Part shown: piece by piece, positions 1 to 8,141 of the stretch
Layout: the number at the start of each line of letters is the position of its first letter
Position numbering within the stretch: the first letter of the stretch is position 1
DNA from: Amoebophrya sp. AT5.2
Lineage: Eukaryota > Sar > Dinophyceae > Syndiniales > Amoebophryaceae
Direction of reading: 5' to 3'
NCBI GenBank assembly: GCA_005223375.1
Contig: RXOD01004704.1
Location: 1-19,010, forward strand
DNA length: 19,010 nt
Notes under the pieces: model-generated
Databases searched by the model: none
Told to the model about the DNA's origin: nothing
What the model saw: the letters and a program-made list of their open reading frames with translations, nothing else
Program-made: the position numbers and the translations under genes

Positions 1-1762
1 CGCCGAGCGCCCCCACCAGCTCGTCGTTGTGCGTCGCGAGCGTGTCGCCGTCGACGTTGAACGTCTTTTTCATAAAGGCGCCGAACTCCGGCGACTGGCT
101 CTCCGCCGCCACCGCGACCTGTCCCAGCGCTGACCCACCGAGCCCCGCGACGGCTCCGAAACCCGGGACCTTCTTCGCGTACTTCATCACTGCCCCCCCG
201 GCACCGGAGGCGGACAGTTCCGCCTCGGCGACGCTCGAGGGCAGGGCCTCCTCCGCGTAGTTGTCCCGCAGGTCATCGTAGTAGCCATTGAAGTTGGCCG
301 GCTTGTACAGGGCCGCGAAAAACTCGCTCTCCTTCACCAGCTCTGCCAGGATGGCGGTGCGCGTCGCGCCCTTGCCCCCGGCCAACTTGTACTTCGAGAT
401 TGCGTTCCGGATTTTCACCACGTCGTCAAGCAGCTGCGCTTTGGCGTACGCGGGCACGAGCTTTTCGTACTCCTCCTCAATGCTCGGCGGCTCGTCCAAT
501 TTTGGCAGTTGCTCGCTCGCGATCATATCTTCCTTGTGCTTCTGCATGATCTCGGTCTGCTTGTCCGTGGGCGCGAGGCTGGCCGCCTCCTTCTCGGCGG
601 CGGACCGCTTCAGCATCTCGACCACCTCCCAGCTGGGCGCGGACGGCAGCGAGGTTGAGGTTGAAGCTGATGTCGTGCCCTCGCTGTTGTTCTGATCGTC
701 CGGAAAATCCTCGCCGCCATCGTCATTCGTAGCCTCCTCGGTGGGATCGTCGATGTCGGCAGTGGTATCACCAGCAGAAGCAGTTGTAGAAGTTGTACCC
801 CCGTCATCAACTTCTACACCCGCCGCGCCCACTCCGTCTCCTTCCGCAGGCGCACCAGCCACAGCCGGGTTGTCAGCATCGTCTGCAAAAGTTGTTTTCC
901 CGCCTCGCGCAGCAGGAGCAGCGGACGTCGAGGACCCGGAAGATGGCAAAGGCACGTCTACTTTCAACCCGGCGGCGCCGCCAGCGCGAGCCCGACCAAC
1001 TTCGAGGGCGGACGAAGTAGCAGCAGTACTGGTTACAGCTGTAGTAGGCTCAGATGCTGCACCACCGTCAGCGCTTCCACTTCCTCCATCTGTTGTTCCT
1101 CCATCTGTTGTTCCTCCATCTGTTGTTCCTTCCTCTGTTGTAGTTCCTTCCTCTGTTGTTCCCCCGTCGTCGAGCACTCCGGCGATCGGTGAGTTTGGTC
1201 CGCTGAGCAGTTCCCCCAGTCCTCCGCCGTTTTCCAGCTCCCCCGCCTTCGCCCGCGCCACCAGAATCTTCTTCGCCTCGCGCGGGACGGACAGCATCAG
1301 AGCCATGTTGTGATCCACATGCAGCGGGGCCGGGCCGCACAGGCCCGTCGGATGGTTCGGGTCAATGTCGCTCTGGAGAAAAATACTCCGGATCAAGGGG
1401 TCCGCCATCAGCTGGTCCTGGTCGCTGCACGCCTTGCTGCGGACCGAACTCAGCAGCGCCTGGTACTTCCGCAGTCCTGCGCTCGCCATCCCCGCCATCG
1501 GCGTGCCCTCCAGCATGCTCTCGTTCCGCGCCATGAAATCCGCTGCCGCCCCCGCACTTTGGACAGCCCCCCCTATACCGCCACCGCCACCGCCGACCCC
1601 CTTCAACGCTGCAACACTGTCATTCTTGAGACCGGCCGCGGCAGACATGATCCCCAAATCGGGGAGAAACGAAGTCGGAGGCGCCTTCATCATCCTCGCG
1701 GTTGTGGGCGGTGGTCCTGCTCCGGGGTGGATCCAATCCGCGACGACGCTCGACGGCTTCAT
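1..1762 (-). CDS. Hypothetical protein, 3' partial, at least 587 codons
   Basis: The frame is open from the ATG at 1762 to the window edge, so the C-terminus is missing. I do not recognise a family. Residues 1-150 hold Gly-rich and helical segments (SAGLRKYQALLSSVRSKACS; DPLIRSIFLQSDIDPNHPTG). Then come an acidic and Thr/Gly-rich low-complexity region with a GTTDG repeat, and a charged helical region (SWEVVEMLKRSAAEKEAASL; EEEYEKLVPAYAKAQLLDDV). Past that is a small-residue hydrophobic stretch (VPGFGAVAGLGGSALGQVAV) that could be a membrane-associated helix pair. An in-frame TAG lies 48 nt before the ATG. Coding character continues from that stop to the ATG, so a spliced 5' exon is likely (see 1921-2059). 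Confidence 0.72.
   Translation of the reverse strand, partial: MKPSSVVADWIHPGAGPPPTTARMMKAPPTSFLPDLGIMSAAAGLKNDSVAALKGVGGGGGGIGGAVQSAGAAADFMARNESMLEGTPMAGMASAGLRKYQALLSSVRSKACSDQDQLMADPLIRSIFLQSDIDPNHPTGLCGPAPLHVDHNMALMLSVPREAKKILVARAKAGELENGGGLGELLSGPNSPIAGVLDDGGTTEEGTTTEEGTTDGGTTDGGTTDGGSGSADGGAASEPTTAVTSTAATSSALEVGRARAGGAAGLKVDVPLPSSGSSTSAAPAARGGKTTFADDADNPAVAGAPAEGDGVGAAGVEVDDGGTTSTTASAGDTTADIDDPTEEATNDDGGEDFPDDQNNSEGTTSASTSTSLPSAPSWEVVEMLKRSAAEKEAASLAPTDKQTEIMQKHKEDMIASEQLPKLDEPPSIEEEYEKLVPAYAKAQLLDDVVKIRNAISKYKLAGGKGATRTAILAELVKESEFFAALYKPANFNGYYDDLRDNYAEEALPSSVAEAELSASGAGGAVMKYAKKVPGFGAVAGLGGSALGQVAVAAESQSPEFGAFMKKTFNVDGDTLATHNDELVGALG
1081..1158 (-). repeat. 15-bp coding minisatellite (GTTDG/EGTTE repeat)
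   Basis: Three exact 15-bp units (plus-strand ttcctccatctgttg at 1081, 1096 and 1111) are followed by two variants (ttccttcctctgttg at 1126 and 1144) with a 3-bp insertion between them. On the minus strand they code for GGTTD-type repeats grading into EEGTT repeats in the partial gene. The unit length is a multiple of three, so copy-number change would keep the frame. Confidence 0.85.
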
Positions 1763-1920
1763 CTTGATGAGTTCCCGCGGCGCCGCTCCTGCTTGTCGTG
1801 GAGGCTGGACCTACTGTACGTGCACGGTGCGAAGCCACGCAAGGCGCAAAACGCGCTTCTTGCCGCCTTCCATCGGCGGCGGCGGTCTGAAGAGTCCCCC
1901 CTGCTTCATGATAGAAGTAC

Positions 1921-2059
1921 TCGTCAGGCTCAGACTGACACAGACTTCTGCGCTGAGCCTATCTAAATCTGAGGTGGGCCTGCGTAAGGCCGGACTATTG
2001 CGTCCGCCGCATGAACTAGCGCTAGTGCGATCAGGATCAGTACGCGCCTTTGCATCCAT
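1921..2059 (-). other. Candidate 5' exon of the partial gene at 1-1762
   Basis: Two ATGs four bases apart open different frames. The ATG at 2059 starts MDAKARTDPDRTS and stays open to a donor ACGA|GTACTTC at 1920. Joined to the acceptor AAGCAG|GAGC (exon resumes at 1788), it enters the 1762 frame in phase 1 with a 132-nt intron. The ATG at 2055 starts MQRRVLILIALALVHAADA, which reads as a textbook secretion signal peptide with an Ala-x-Ala cleavage site, but its frame stops at 1963 and lacks a good GT donor. Both cannot be the main start; the splice evidence favours the first and the protein character favours the second. Confidence 0.4.
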
Positions 2060-2457
2060 TGCAAAATTCAGTGCAAGGATTCTCCGTTTTCCGGTTCGTC
2101 GCGTTCGCCTTCGCCTTCGGCTTCGATCGCATTCGCAATGCGTGCCACTATTATCCAGTGCGGATGATCTCTCACGACAACAACAGCAACTCAAGACCGC
2201 ACACCTGCTCTTCATATTGGTTCTCTCTTCGAAGATGACGATCGAACGAAATGGGGTGCGGGCGCGCTTTTCTTTGTCGGTCACGAATCACTCAAGGAAG
2301 TTGAACAAACATCGTCGAGCTTGACAAGGCACCGGCACGGCAAATCAGCCGCCGTTCTCAACCTCACAATGCCCAACGCAGAGTCGGCAAATGCATGATG
2401 CTGGGGATGGAGGTGTATCCACTTCTTCTTTATCTTAGGGGACAACTGGAAGTAGAG
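2060..2457. other. Spacer and probable UTRs between the 600-aa gene and the partial gene
   Basis: About 400 nt lie between the stop at 2458 and the candidate first ATGs at 2059/2055. An open minus frame runs from 2284 into the candidate exon, but it is Arg/Ser/Cys-rich and lacks support as protein. No repeat or RNA gene is evident. Confidence 0.5.
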
Positions 2458-4484
2458 CTAGGCTCTCGTAGTAGTTCCTCTCTTCTGTTCGTCCGCGAAT
2501 AGTTCGGCGATTGTGCGTTCTTCTCCGGTGCGCCTCACCGACGTCGGCGCAAAGTCCTCTTCGTAGCGTTCGCCCTGCCAGTCGTACTCGCACAGCAAGT
2601 ACGCGTCTCTCCCCTTGTCGTCCACGACACGCTGCTTCGGCACTGCCGCAACCCACTCCTCGTCAGACTCGTCCACTACCTTCACCTCCAGCACGCCTAT
2701 AATGAGAGTATGTGTACGAGTAGCTAAATTACACAAAGTACGTGTACGTGCTGGTGGTGGTGAAGATGGTGTTAATATCGTGCCCCTGCCCGTGCAAGTG
2801 CATGTGCAACTGCAACGTACAACTACTACAACTCAACTACAAGTAAAGTATAAAGCATTCAACCGCTATTGAGATGCCGCCGACCAACTCCTATTGTCGA
2901 ACTGAGACGAAAGTTGGTACCTGGTCTTTTGCTGAGTGACCAGGCTGGCCAGCGAAAGGGTGTTTTGTTTTTCATGGAAGCGGCCAGCACGTCCTCTTTA
3001 CTCGTCTCTAACTCGCTCTGAGCACCTGCGCCTTTTTGCTCCGAGGACGCGTCCCCACTTTTCATTTGCTGCTGTTCTTGCGCCCCTGCGCCTGGCCTAT
3101 TTGCGTTCGCTGCCCCCGCGCCGGCCGCAGATGTCGCGCTCGACGCGTCAAGCCCAGCACCTGGCTGCTTTTTGTTTTTGTTCATTGCTGCTTGCCTTTC
3201 CGCCAGCCGCCGCTCTGCCTCGTCCGTCACCCGCTTCTTTCTCTCCATCTCCTCGAAGTCGCTTTCATCCTCCTCCTGCCAGTACCCCAGCAAATTCTCC
3301 GGGTTCTGCAACTGCGCCTGCTGCTGCGAGTACTGGGGCGGCTGGTTCGTTTGTTTCTGTTCGTTCATCTTCCCTGCCATAGGTTCTTTTGGTGCACCTC
3401 CACCGCCAAGTTCTACTTTCGTCTTCTCGGGCGAGCCTTTGTTGTTCGCGGCTGCAGCTTCACGAGGCGGTCCGCCGCCCGTGCGCGACATCGAGAGCGG
3501 GTTTCGCTCGTCCCTGCCGTAGTCCCCGCGGTTGCCGCCGAGGCCGCAGCAATTGGCCACGGCGGACCAATCGAACAGGCTCTCCTTCTCGGCCTCCTTG
3601 TAGCGCGCGCTGCGCCCGCTCCACACCGGCGGGATCGCCTGCACGTAGGACCGACCCGTCGATGACGCGCCGGCCGTCGGATTGTTCCCGCCCTGCGTTG
3701 ACGCTGCCCCGTACGCGCTGCCCCCGCGGCTGTTCTCGAGCACCTCCTCGACGTTTGGAAGCAGATCCACGACCTCCTTGTCACGCGTTGTTCCGCTTCC
3801 TGGAGCCTGTTCAGCCGGCGTAAGTGCACCTCGATCGCCACTCCTCTTGGTGGCGCTAGCTGCTGAAGCTGCTCCTGAGCCGGTTGGCGTGGTTCCCGCG
3901 CCCGCTCCTGAGGCTGCGGCCCTTTTGCTCACGAAGTTGCCCGACGTGGACAGATCCAGTCCCCCCTGCGGCGGATCGTCGTCGCCGTCTTTACTCATAC
4001 TCCCCGCCGGCGCCACTGCCGCGGTCGTACTAAGCGCGCCACCGCGCGGAACCGGTTCGTAAGATGAACTCGACGTCGTCGACGCGCGATTCCGACTCGC
4101 GGCAGCACCCCCCAAACCGGTCGCACTGCTTTTGGCCAATTGGCGTTCTCGCTCGGCATCGTGGTTGCTGAACGACTTGCGCGTGCCCGGCATCCGGGCC
4201 AAGTTGCTTCCGCTGGCTGGCGGCGCCGATCCCGTTCCGGTTGTTCCGCCGAGCGCCACGCTGCTTCTGGGAGGACCGCCAACTACTCCACTGCCAGGAA
4301 CACGACCTCCTGCTATCTGTGGAGGTCCCCCCGCTCCAGAAGCCTGGCCGCTAAGACTCTTGCGGCTGCGAATGCCAAGGGGGTCGCCGAACATCTCATC
4401 CGCCCCGGACGCAGATCCGCGTCTGCCACCAGAAGCGGTCGGCCCGCCGTCCAAACTAAGATCCGCTATGTTGGGACGCTGCAT
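2458..4484 (-). CDS. Disordered protein with compact C-terminal module, 600 aa, two exons
   Basis: Exons are 4484-2921 and 2696-2458, joined in phase 1. The start is the ATG at 4484 (MQRPNIADLSLDGG). An in-frame GTG just upstream is not a likely eukaryotic start. About 500 residues are Gly/Ser/Ala/Thr-rich with short islands, such as DKEVVDLLPNVEEVLENS and SLFDWSAVANCCGLGG. A charged helix follows (EEDESDFEEMERKKRVTDEA onward), then a Gln/Ala/Gly-rich stretch. The last ~95 residues are well ordered in character: FRWPAWSLSKRPG, VLEVKVVDESDEEWVAAVP, AYLLCEYDWQGERYEEDFAP. The spacing of Trp, Tyr and acidic residues resembles small beta-barrel reader modules of the Tudor/Agenet kind, but this is a weak resemblance only. 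No family is assigned. Confidence 0.75.
2697..2920 (-). other. Intron of the disordered 600-aa gene
   Basis: The donor is GACCAG|GTACCAAC and the acceptor is CTCATTATAG|GCGTGC. Length is 224 nt and phase is 1, so a split Gly codon (G|GC) is formed. Readthrough reaches a stop at 2859. The intron is AT-richer and contains quasi-repeated GTTGTA/GTACGT-type words (near 2810-2845) typical of the spacers in this window. Confidence 0.75.
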
Positions 4485-4588
4485 TCTTCCTTGTTTCACT
4501 CTACTTTCATTTTGATCGATCCTTCCTGTGTAGGTAGTGGGGTGAGTGTTTTTCGGGCCTGCTGAAAAGAAGAACTCCGTGGTAGCAG

Positions 4589-4606
4589 CTAGTGCTGAAG
4601 CGCTAG
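4589..4606. other. Small stem-loop upstream of the 600-aa gene
   Basis: CTAGTGC and GCGCTAG form a seven-pair stem with one G-T wobble around a TGAA tetraloop on the plus strand. It lies about 105 nt upstream of the ATG at 4484. Single short hairpins of this size are common by chance. Confidence 0.35.
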
Positions 4607-4634
4607 AAATGAATATAACAAGCTTGCAGAGGAA

Positions 4635-4654
4635 GCGTGCTACCGCGTGCTACC
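4635..4654. repeat. Two-copy 10-bp direct repeat in spacer
   Basis: The unit gcgtgctacc occurs twice in tandem in the spacer upstream of the 600-aa gene. A looser relative (gcgctacc) occurs near 4727. Function is unknown; it is short enough to be chance. Confidence 0.6.
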
Positions 4655-5144
4655 GTAGGATCGATTTCGATGACAGAACCAATCCCTAGTACGGGCGGTA
4701 CTTACTTAACTTTCTATATGTAAAGCGCTACCACGCTCCCGCGAAGCCAAAGCGACATCCCTCTGTGGTCGATGAAAATCTCTTTAGATACTTTATCAAT
4801 CTTTTATCTCTCTTCAGTTGTGATCTCTAAAGGAATCCCCTCTGCACCAGGGTAGAACTCGTCGAATACTGCGGCCCTCTTGAAAAGTCAGAGCCAAACC
4901 CAAACCCGATTAGCACCAAGATAGACGCTCATCCTGTGTCGAATACGGATGCCGTCCGGCAATGCTTCCGACGTATGAAGAAATAGAACTGTCTCAGCTA
5001 AGTCATCACATCCAAAACCAAACTCGATTCCGGCACGACCACGACAGCGTGCCTGAGATATTTTGTTCCTTCTTTTTCGACCTCTGGTGTTTTTGTGAGA
5101 GTCGTCGTCGAGTTGCGGACGACCAGGCGAGCCTCTTGTCTTTG

Positions 5145-6275
5145 TCACATGCTGAAGTCCTGCAGCTTGAACGCGACCGGGAAAATCTCGTGAGGCAAAG
5201 AGATCGCTGGGTCAACTATGACGCCGGCTGCACGCATTGACTTGTCGAGTGCTTGACAGTCTAGAACGCAGAGCTTGTGCGACAGATGGCCCCGATTGCC
5301 CTCTGTTTTGAAGTCGCGCTTTAGTTCCCATTCGAAGAAAGGCACTGGCTTTCCATTCGGTAGCTTCAGATCCGCTTGCTCCCACATCTCCTTGGTCAAG
5401 ACGAATTCCAAATCCCCACGCCCGAAGGAATCGAGTGCCTTCTGTTCGATCCATTTCACTGCTGCTTGCAGTCCTTCTTCGATGACTTTGACGACCGCTG
5501 CTGCTCCCCCTGGCAGATTTTCGCGGCGTTTGAAAAAGTCGGCCCCGCTGCCGCTCGGAACCCGCGCCGCAGCTTGCTGTCCTGTTCTGTTGTTCAGGCG
5601 CTCCAGTATCATTTCCGTCTTTACGGGGTTGACACTCCGGTAGTACGCTTCGGCCGTGGTCCCAAAACGAATCACCATCGGGAAAGCTGTGGAGTCGAAA
5701 CCGTGCTCCCAATGCAGTCGGTCCCGACTGTCCGCCAACATGAATTGCTTCGCTCTCAAAACGTCCGCAATCAGGGGTATCGGCACCGCGACATCACCCC
5801 GCGCCGCATTCGGCGCAGCGTCGAATATCTCCTTCGTGATTTCGACCTCTCCCCGTCCGGCACGCGCTGCAGCTTGAGCGAGGTCCACGTAGTAAGCGAC
5901 AGCTCGAGCGGCGTCGTCCGCCAGCGTGCTTCTGAATACCGCATACAGATCGGATCCGTCAAGTGTCCGCTGCCCGGTCTCAACGGGCCCCAAAAACAGG
6001 TAGACGATGTCGCGTGTGTCGGACGGCAGCGCTTTCCTTTTCTCGCCTGGCGCAGGCGCTCGGTGCCTTGTCGCGAGGAACTGCCAGAGGGAGACCTGAG
6101 CGCCCAAGATCTTGCGCGCAGTGCGGGCGTCGTGCGTGCGCTTGTCCTCGTCCCGGACGGCGTTGATCCACTCGTGGTACGTGGAACAGCCGGATGTGAT
6201 GAGTAGGTCAGATGCGATGGGGCGATGATTTCCCGTCTGAGCGGCGCTGGCGGCGGAACCGGACAAGGACGCCAT
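5145..6275 (-). CDS. Tandem paralogue 1 of an unrecognised ~380-aa family
   Basis: The ATG at 6275 (CAGGATGGCG, the same local context as the sister gene) opens a 376-residue single-exon protein. After a Gly/Ser/Ala-rich start it has the shared block with STYHEWINAVRDEDKRTHDA. A helical Ala-rich section follows (RAVAYYVDLAQAAARAG), then a divergent centre with FPMVIRFGTTAEAYYRSV, then the second shared block (DSFGRGDLEFVLT, EMWEQADLKLPNGKPVPFFE). The C-terminus contains CVLDCQALDKSM. No catalytic motif or known fold is evident by eye. It lies 687 nt downstream of its paralogue in the same orientation, so the pair arose by tandem duplication. Confidence 0.8.
   Translation of the reverse strand: MASLSGSAASAAQTGNHRPIASDLLITSGCSTYHEWINAVRDEDKRTHDARTARKILGAQVSLWQFLATRHRAPAPGEKRKALPSDTRDIVYLFLGPVETGQRTLDGSDLYAVFRSTLADDAARAVAYYVDLAQAAARAGRGEVEITKEIFDAAPNAARGDVAVPIPLIADVLRAKQFMLADSRDRLHWEHGFDSTAFPMVIRFGTTAEAYYRSVNPVKTEMILERLNNRTGQQAAARVPSGSGADFFKRRENLPGGAAAVVKVIEEGLQAAVKWIEQKALDSFGRGDLEFVLTKEMWEQADLKLPNGKPVPFFEWELKRDFKTEGNRGHLSHKLCVLDCQALDKSMRAAGVIVDPAISLPHEIFPVAFKLQDFSM
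5347..5459 (-). repeat. Near-identical block 2 shared with 7174-7286
   Basis: These 113 bp of paralogue 1 differ from 7174-7286 of paralogue 2 at two positions by direct comparison. Both differences change an amino acid (Ala/Val and Lys/Glu), and no silent difference is seen. Sequence on either side diverges sharply. Confidence 0.85.
6041..6185 (-). repeat. Near-identical block 1 shared with 7895-8039
   Basis: These 145 bp of paralogue 1 differ from 7895-8039 at two positions, one silent (AGG/AGA) and one changing Thr to Ile. The block codes for the Tyr-His-Glu-Trp-Ile-Asn to Pro-Gly-Glu part of the N-terminal region. Confidence 0.85.
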
Positions 6276-6962
6276 CCTGATCCTGTACAGCCAGCAGCAC
6301 GTCGATGACTTTCTTTTCAAGCAAGTGCAAGGAGCTTGCTTACTATAGTCTTAGTCGTCGTGGTCTCACAAACACGACTACACTCTTTGGGTCATGTTCA
6401 TGTAGAAGAAGAAGTGCTTCGTATACTCTAAGGTAGCTACGACCGCTCCGGACCTTTTCTTCTCATAACTCGATAAACGAAGATGGGCGACAGGTGCGGG
6501 GGAGGTCTTCATCTCTCTGTCGTACTCGAAAATGTCTCTCGCCGATTTCCCAATTGATGTCATGTCCCTCGTTTAAAGTCTAGTCGCCATTCGAAATAAG
6601 CGCAAAAGAAGAGGACGCGAATCACTCAGTACTTAATCCAAAATCCTTCGTCGGGTCATTCAGCATACTTGTGACAGGTGCAAAGTCATACTCTTGGCAG
6701 CTGCCGCAGCGGCCCCGTACGAGAATACGGGGAGGCGATCATGGGGAATCAACGGAAACAAGTGGGCCAAAGCCTGAGACTCACTCCTGCTGGGCATGCC
6801 TGTGATAGGTACGCACTTTTTCGGATGCGTGGTCTTCGTCGTCCTCGTCTTCCTCTATTTCAGCGGTAGTGTGACGCGCGCGAGTAAGTCACCAGAAACA
6901 GAGTCTGAATCTATTGCGTCAAACTGTGATACGAGTTTGAGAGCCTGAGCCCTTATGAAGCC
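6276..6962. other. Spacer between the two paralogues
   Basis: This 687-nt stretch has no supported gene apart from the hairpin and palindrome listed separately. Short open frames occur on both strands but none has coding character. I see no clear sequence relationship to the spacers on the outer sides of the pair. Confidence 0.6.
6713..6732. other. GC-rich perfect hairpin in spacer between the paralogues
   Basis: CCCCGTA (6713-6719) pairs perfectly with TACGGGG (6726-6732) across a six-base loop CGAGAA. A 10-bp palindrome GGCAGCTGCC lies just upstream at 6696-6705. The site is about 230 nt past the stop of paralogue 2, so it could fall in that gene's 3' UTR or in a separate transcript. Confidence 0.55.
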
Positions 6963-8141
6963 TCAGAAGTCCTTCAGTGCCAGCGTCACCGGAAAAAGTT
7001 CTAGGATATCGCCGTGGGCGTCTCGTTCGTAAGTTGGTTCCACTTCGAGACCTTTCCTGTCCAATGCAGTTATGAACGCTGGACAGTCGAAAACGCAAAA
7101 CCTCGCCTTCAGATGGCCCCGGACCCCTTTCGTTTTGAAGTCGCGCTGAAGCTCTCTGTAGAAGAACGGCACAGGCTTTCCATTCGGTAGCTTCAGATCC
7201 GCTTGCTCCCACATCTCCTCGGTCAAGACGAATTCCAAATCCCCACGCCCGAAGGAATCGAGTACCTTCTGTTCGATCCATTTCACCGCCGCGCGCAACC
7301 CCGCTTCCATGACTTTGGCAAATGCCGCTGCTACCCCCGGGTCCGGGAGGCATGTATCATGGCTGGAGCAATCGACCTGCAGGTCTAGATCGGTAAAGCT
7401 GCCATTCGGAACCCGCGCCCCAGCTTGATGCTCGGCCTCTGTCCGCCCGTTAAGCCGCTCTAGTACTCGATTTCTGTCTGATGCGTAGAAAAGGTGGCTG
7501 TAGTGCATTTCCGGTCGGACTCCCCAACGGATCGTCATGGGGAAAGCCACGTCCCTCCACCCCCCGTACTCCGAGCCGCGACTGTCAAACAGTTTCAGTT
7601 TTTTCTTCTCCAAGACAGTTCCAATTACGTTCATCGGAACTGCGACCCTGCCCCGCGCCGCCTTCGGCGCGCGATTGAAATCCTCCTGCGTTATTTGGAC
7701 CTCTCCCAGCCCGGCCTTCGCTGCAGCGTGAGCGAGATCCACGTAGTAAGCGACAGCGCGAGCGGTATCTTCCGTCCGAGTGCTTTGCGATACCGAACAC
7801 AGGTCGCGTCCGTCAAGAGTCCGCCACCCAAACTCGACGGGCCCCAAAAAACGGTAGATGATGTCGCGAGTGTCGGACGGCAGCCCTTTCATTTTCTCGC
7901 CTGGCGCAGGCGCTCGGTGTCTTGTCGCGAGGAACTGCCAGAGGGAGACCTGAGCGCCCAAGATCTTGCGCGCAATGCGGGCGTCGTGCGTGCGCTTGTC
8001 CTCGTCCCGGACGGCGTTGATCCACTCGTGGTACGTGGAGCAAGTGGATGCGATGAGTAGGTCAGCTACAGTGGGGCGATAATTTCCCGTCTGAGCGGTG
8101 CTGGCGGCGCCGGCCGAGCCGGACAAGAAGGCGGATGCCAT
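6963..8141 (-). CDS. Tandem paralogue 2 of an unrecognised ~390-aa family
   Basis: The ATG at 8141 opens a 392-residue single-exon protein beginning MASAFLSGSAGAAS. I do not recognise the family. It aligns along its full length with the neighbour at 5145-6275. Two blocks are almost identical: an N-terminal one (about 48 residues, including CSTYHEWINAVRDEDKRTHD and VSLWQFLATRHRAPAPGEK) and a C-terminal one (AAVKWIEQ, SFGRGDLEFVLT, EMWEQADLKLPNGKPVPFF). The region between is far more divergent and has small insertions, including a Cys-containing stretch (VDCSSHDTCLPD) absent from the sister. There is no signal peptide or membrane span. The 3' end is LALKDF-stop, whereas the sister ends LQDFSM-stop. 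Confidence 0.8.
   Translation of the reverse strand: MASAFLSGSAGAASTAQTGNYRPTVADLLIASTCSTYHEWINAVRDEDKRTHDARIARKILGAQVSLWQFLATRHRAPAPGEKMKGLPSDTRDIIYRFLGPVEFGWRTLDGRDLCSVSQSTRTEDTARAVAYYVDLAHAAAKAGLGEVQITQEDFNRAPKAARGRVAVPMNVIGTVLEKKKLKLFDSRGSEYGGWRDVAFPMTIRWGVRPEMHYSHLFYASDRNRVLERLNGRTEAEHQAGARVPNGSFTDLDLQVDCSSHDTCLPDPGVAAAFAKVMEAGLRAAVKWIEQKVLDSFGRGDLEFVLTEEMWEQADLKLPNGKPVPFFYRELQRDFKTKGVRGHLKARFCVFDCPAFITALDRKGLEVEPTYERDAHGDILELFPVTLALKDF
7174..7286 (-). repeat. Near-identical block 2 shared with 5347-5459
   Basis: This is the partner copy in paralogue 2. It codes for the WIEQKVLDSF, GRGDLEFVLT and EMWEQADLKLPNGKP segment. It is a direct repeat, same orientation, about 1.8 kb from the other copy. 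Confidence 0.85.
7895..8039 (-). repeat. Near-identical block 1 shared with 6041-6185
   Basis: This is the partner copy in paralogue 2, a direct repeat of the block in paralogue 1. Identity drops abruptly downstream in the divergent centre of the gene. Confidence 0.85.

Larger units (their letters stand above)
4485..5144. other. Spacer between paralogue 1 and the 600-aa gene
   Basis: This 660-nt AT-richer stretch has no supported gene. It contains the 10-bp direct repeat and small stem-loop listed separately. Just before the 4484 start it has a pyrimidine-rich CACTACCTACACAG that could be a 5'-UTR or trans-splice acceptor. An upstream ATG (near 4510, minus strand) opens a four-codon frame ending in TGA before the main start. 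Confidence 0.6.

Noticed and set aside
1811..2284. 157-codon minus-strand frame as a separate small gene
   Set aside because: It has Arg- and Cys-rich composition and no recognisable domain, and its middle part is better explained as a 5' exon ending at the GTACTTC donor at 1920.
1365..2324. 319-codon plus-strand open frame opposite the partial gene
   Set aside because: It is antisense to coding sequence and crosses from GC-rich exon into spacer without change of frame or domain; judged a GC-bias artefact.
4482..4499. Upstream GTG start extending the 600-aa gene by five residues
   Set aside because: Eukaryotic initiation at GTG is rare, and an ATG lies 15 nt downstream in the same frame. 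The same reasoning was used to reject TTG/GTG starts at 6320, 8150, 13639, 14961, 15525, 16563 and 18877.
4888..5148. Small minus-strand frame overlapping the end of paralogue 1
   Set aside because: It overlaps the paralogue 1 stop out of frame, has no supporting motif, and is AT-richer and unlike neighbouring proteins.
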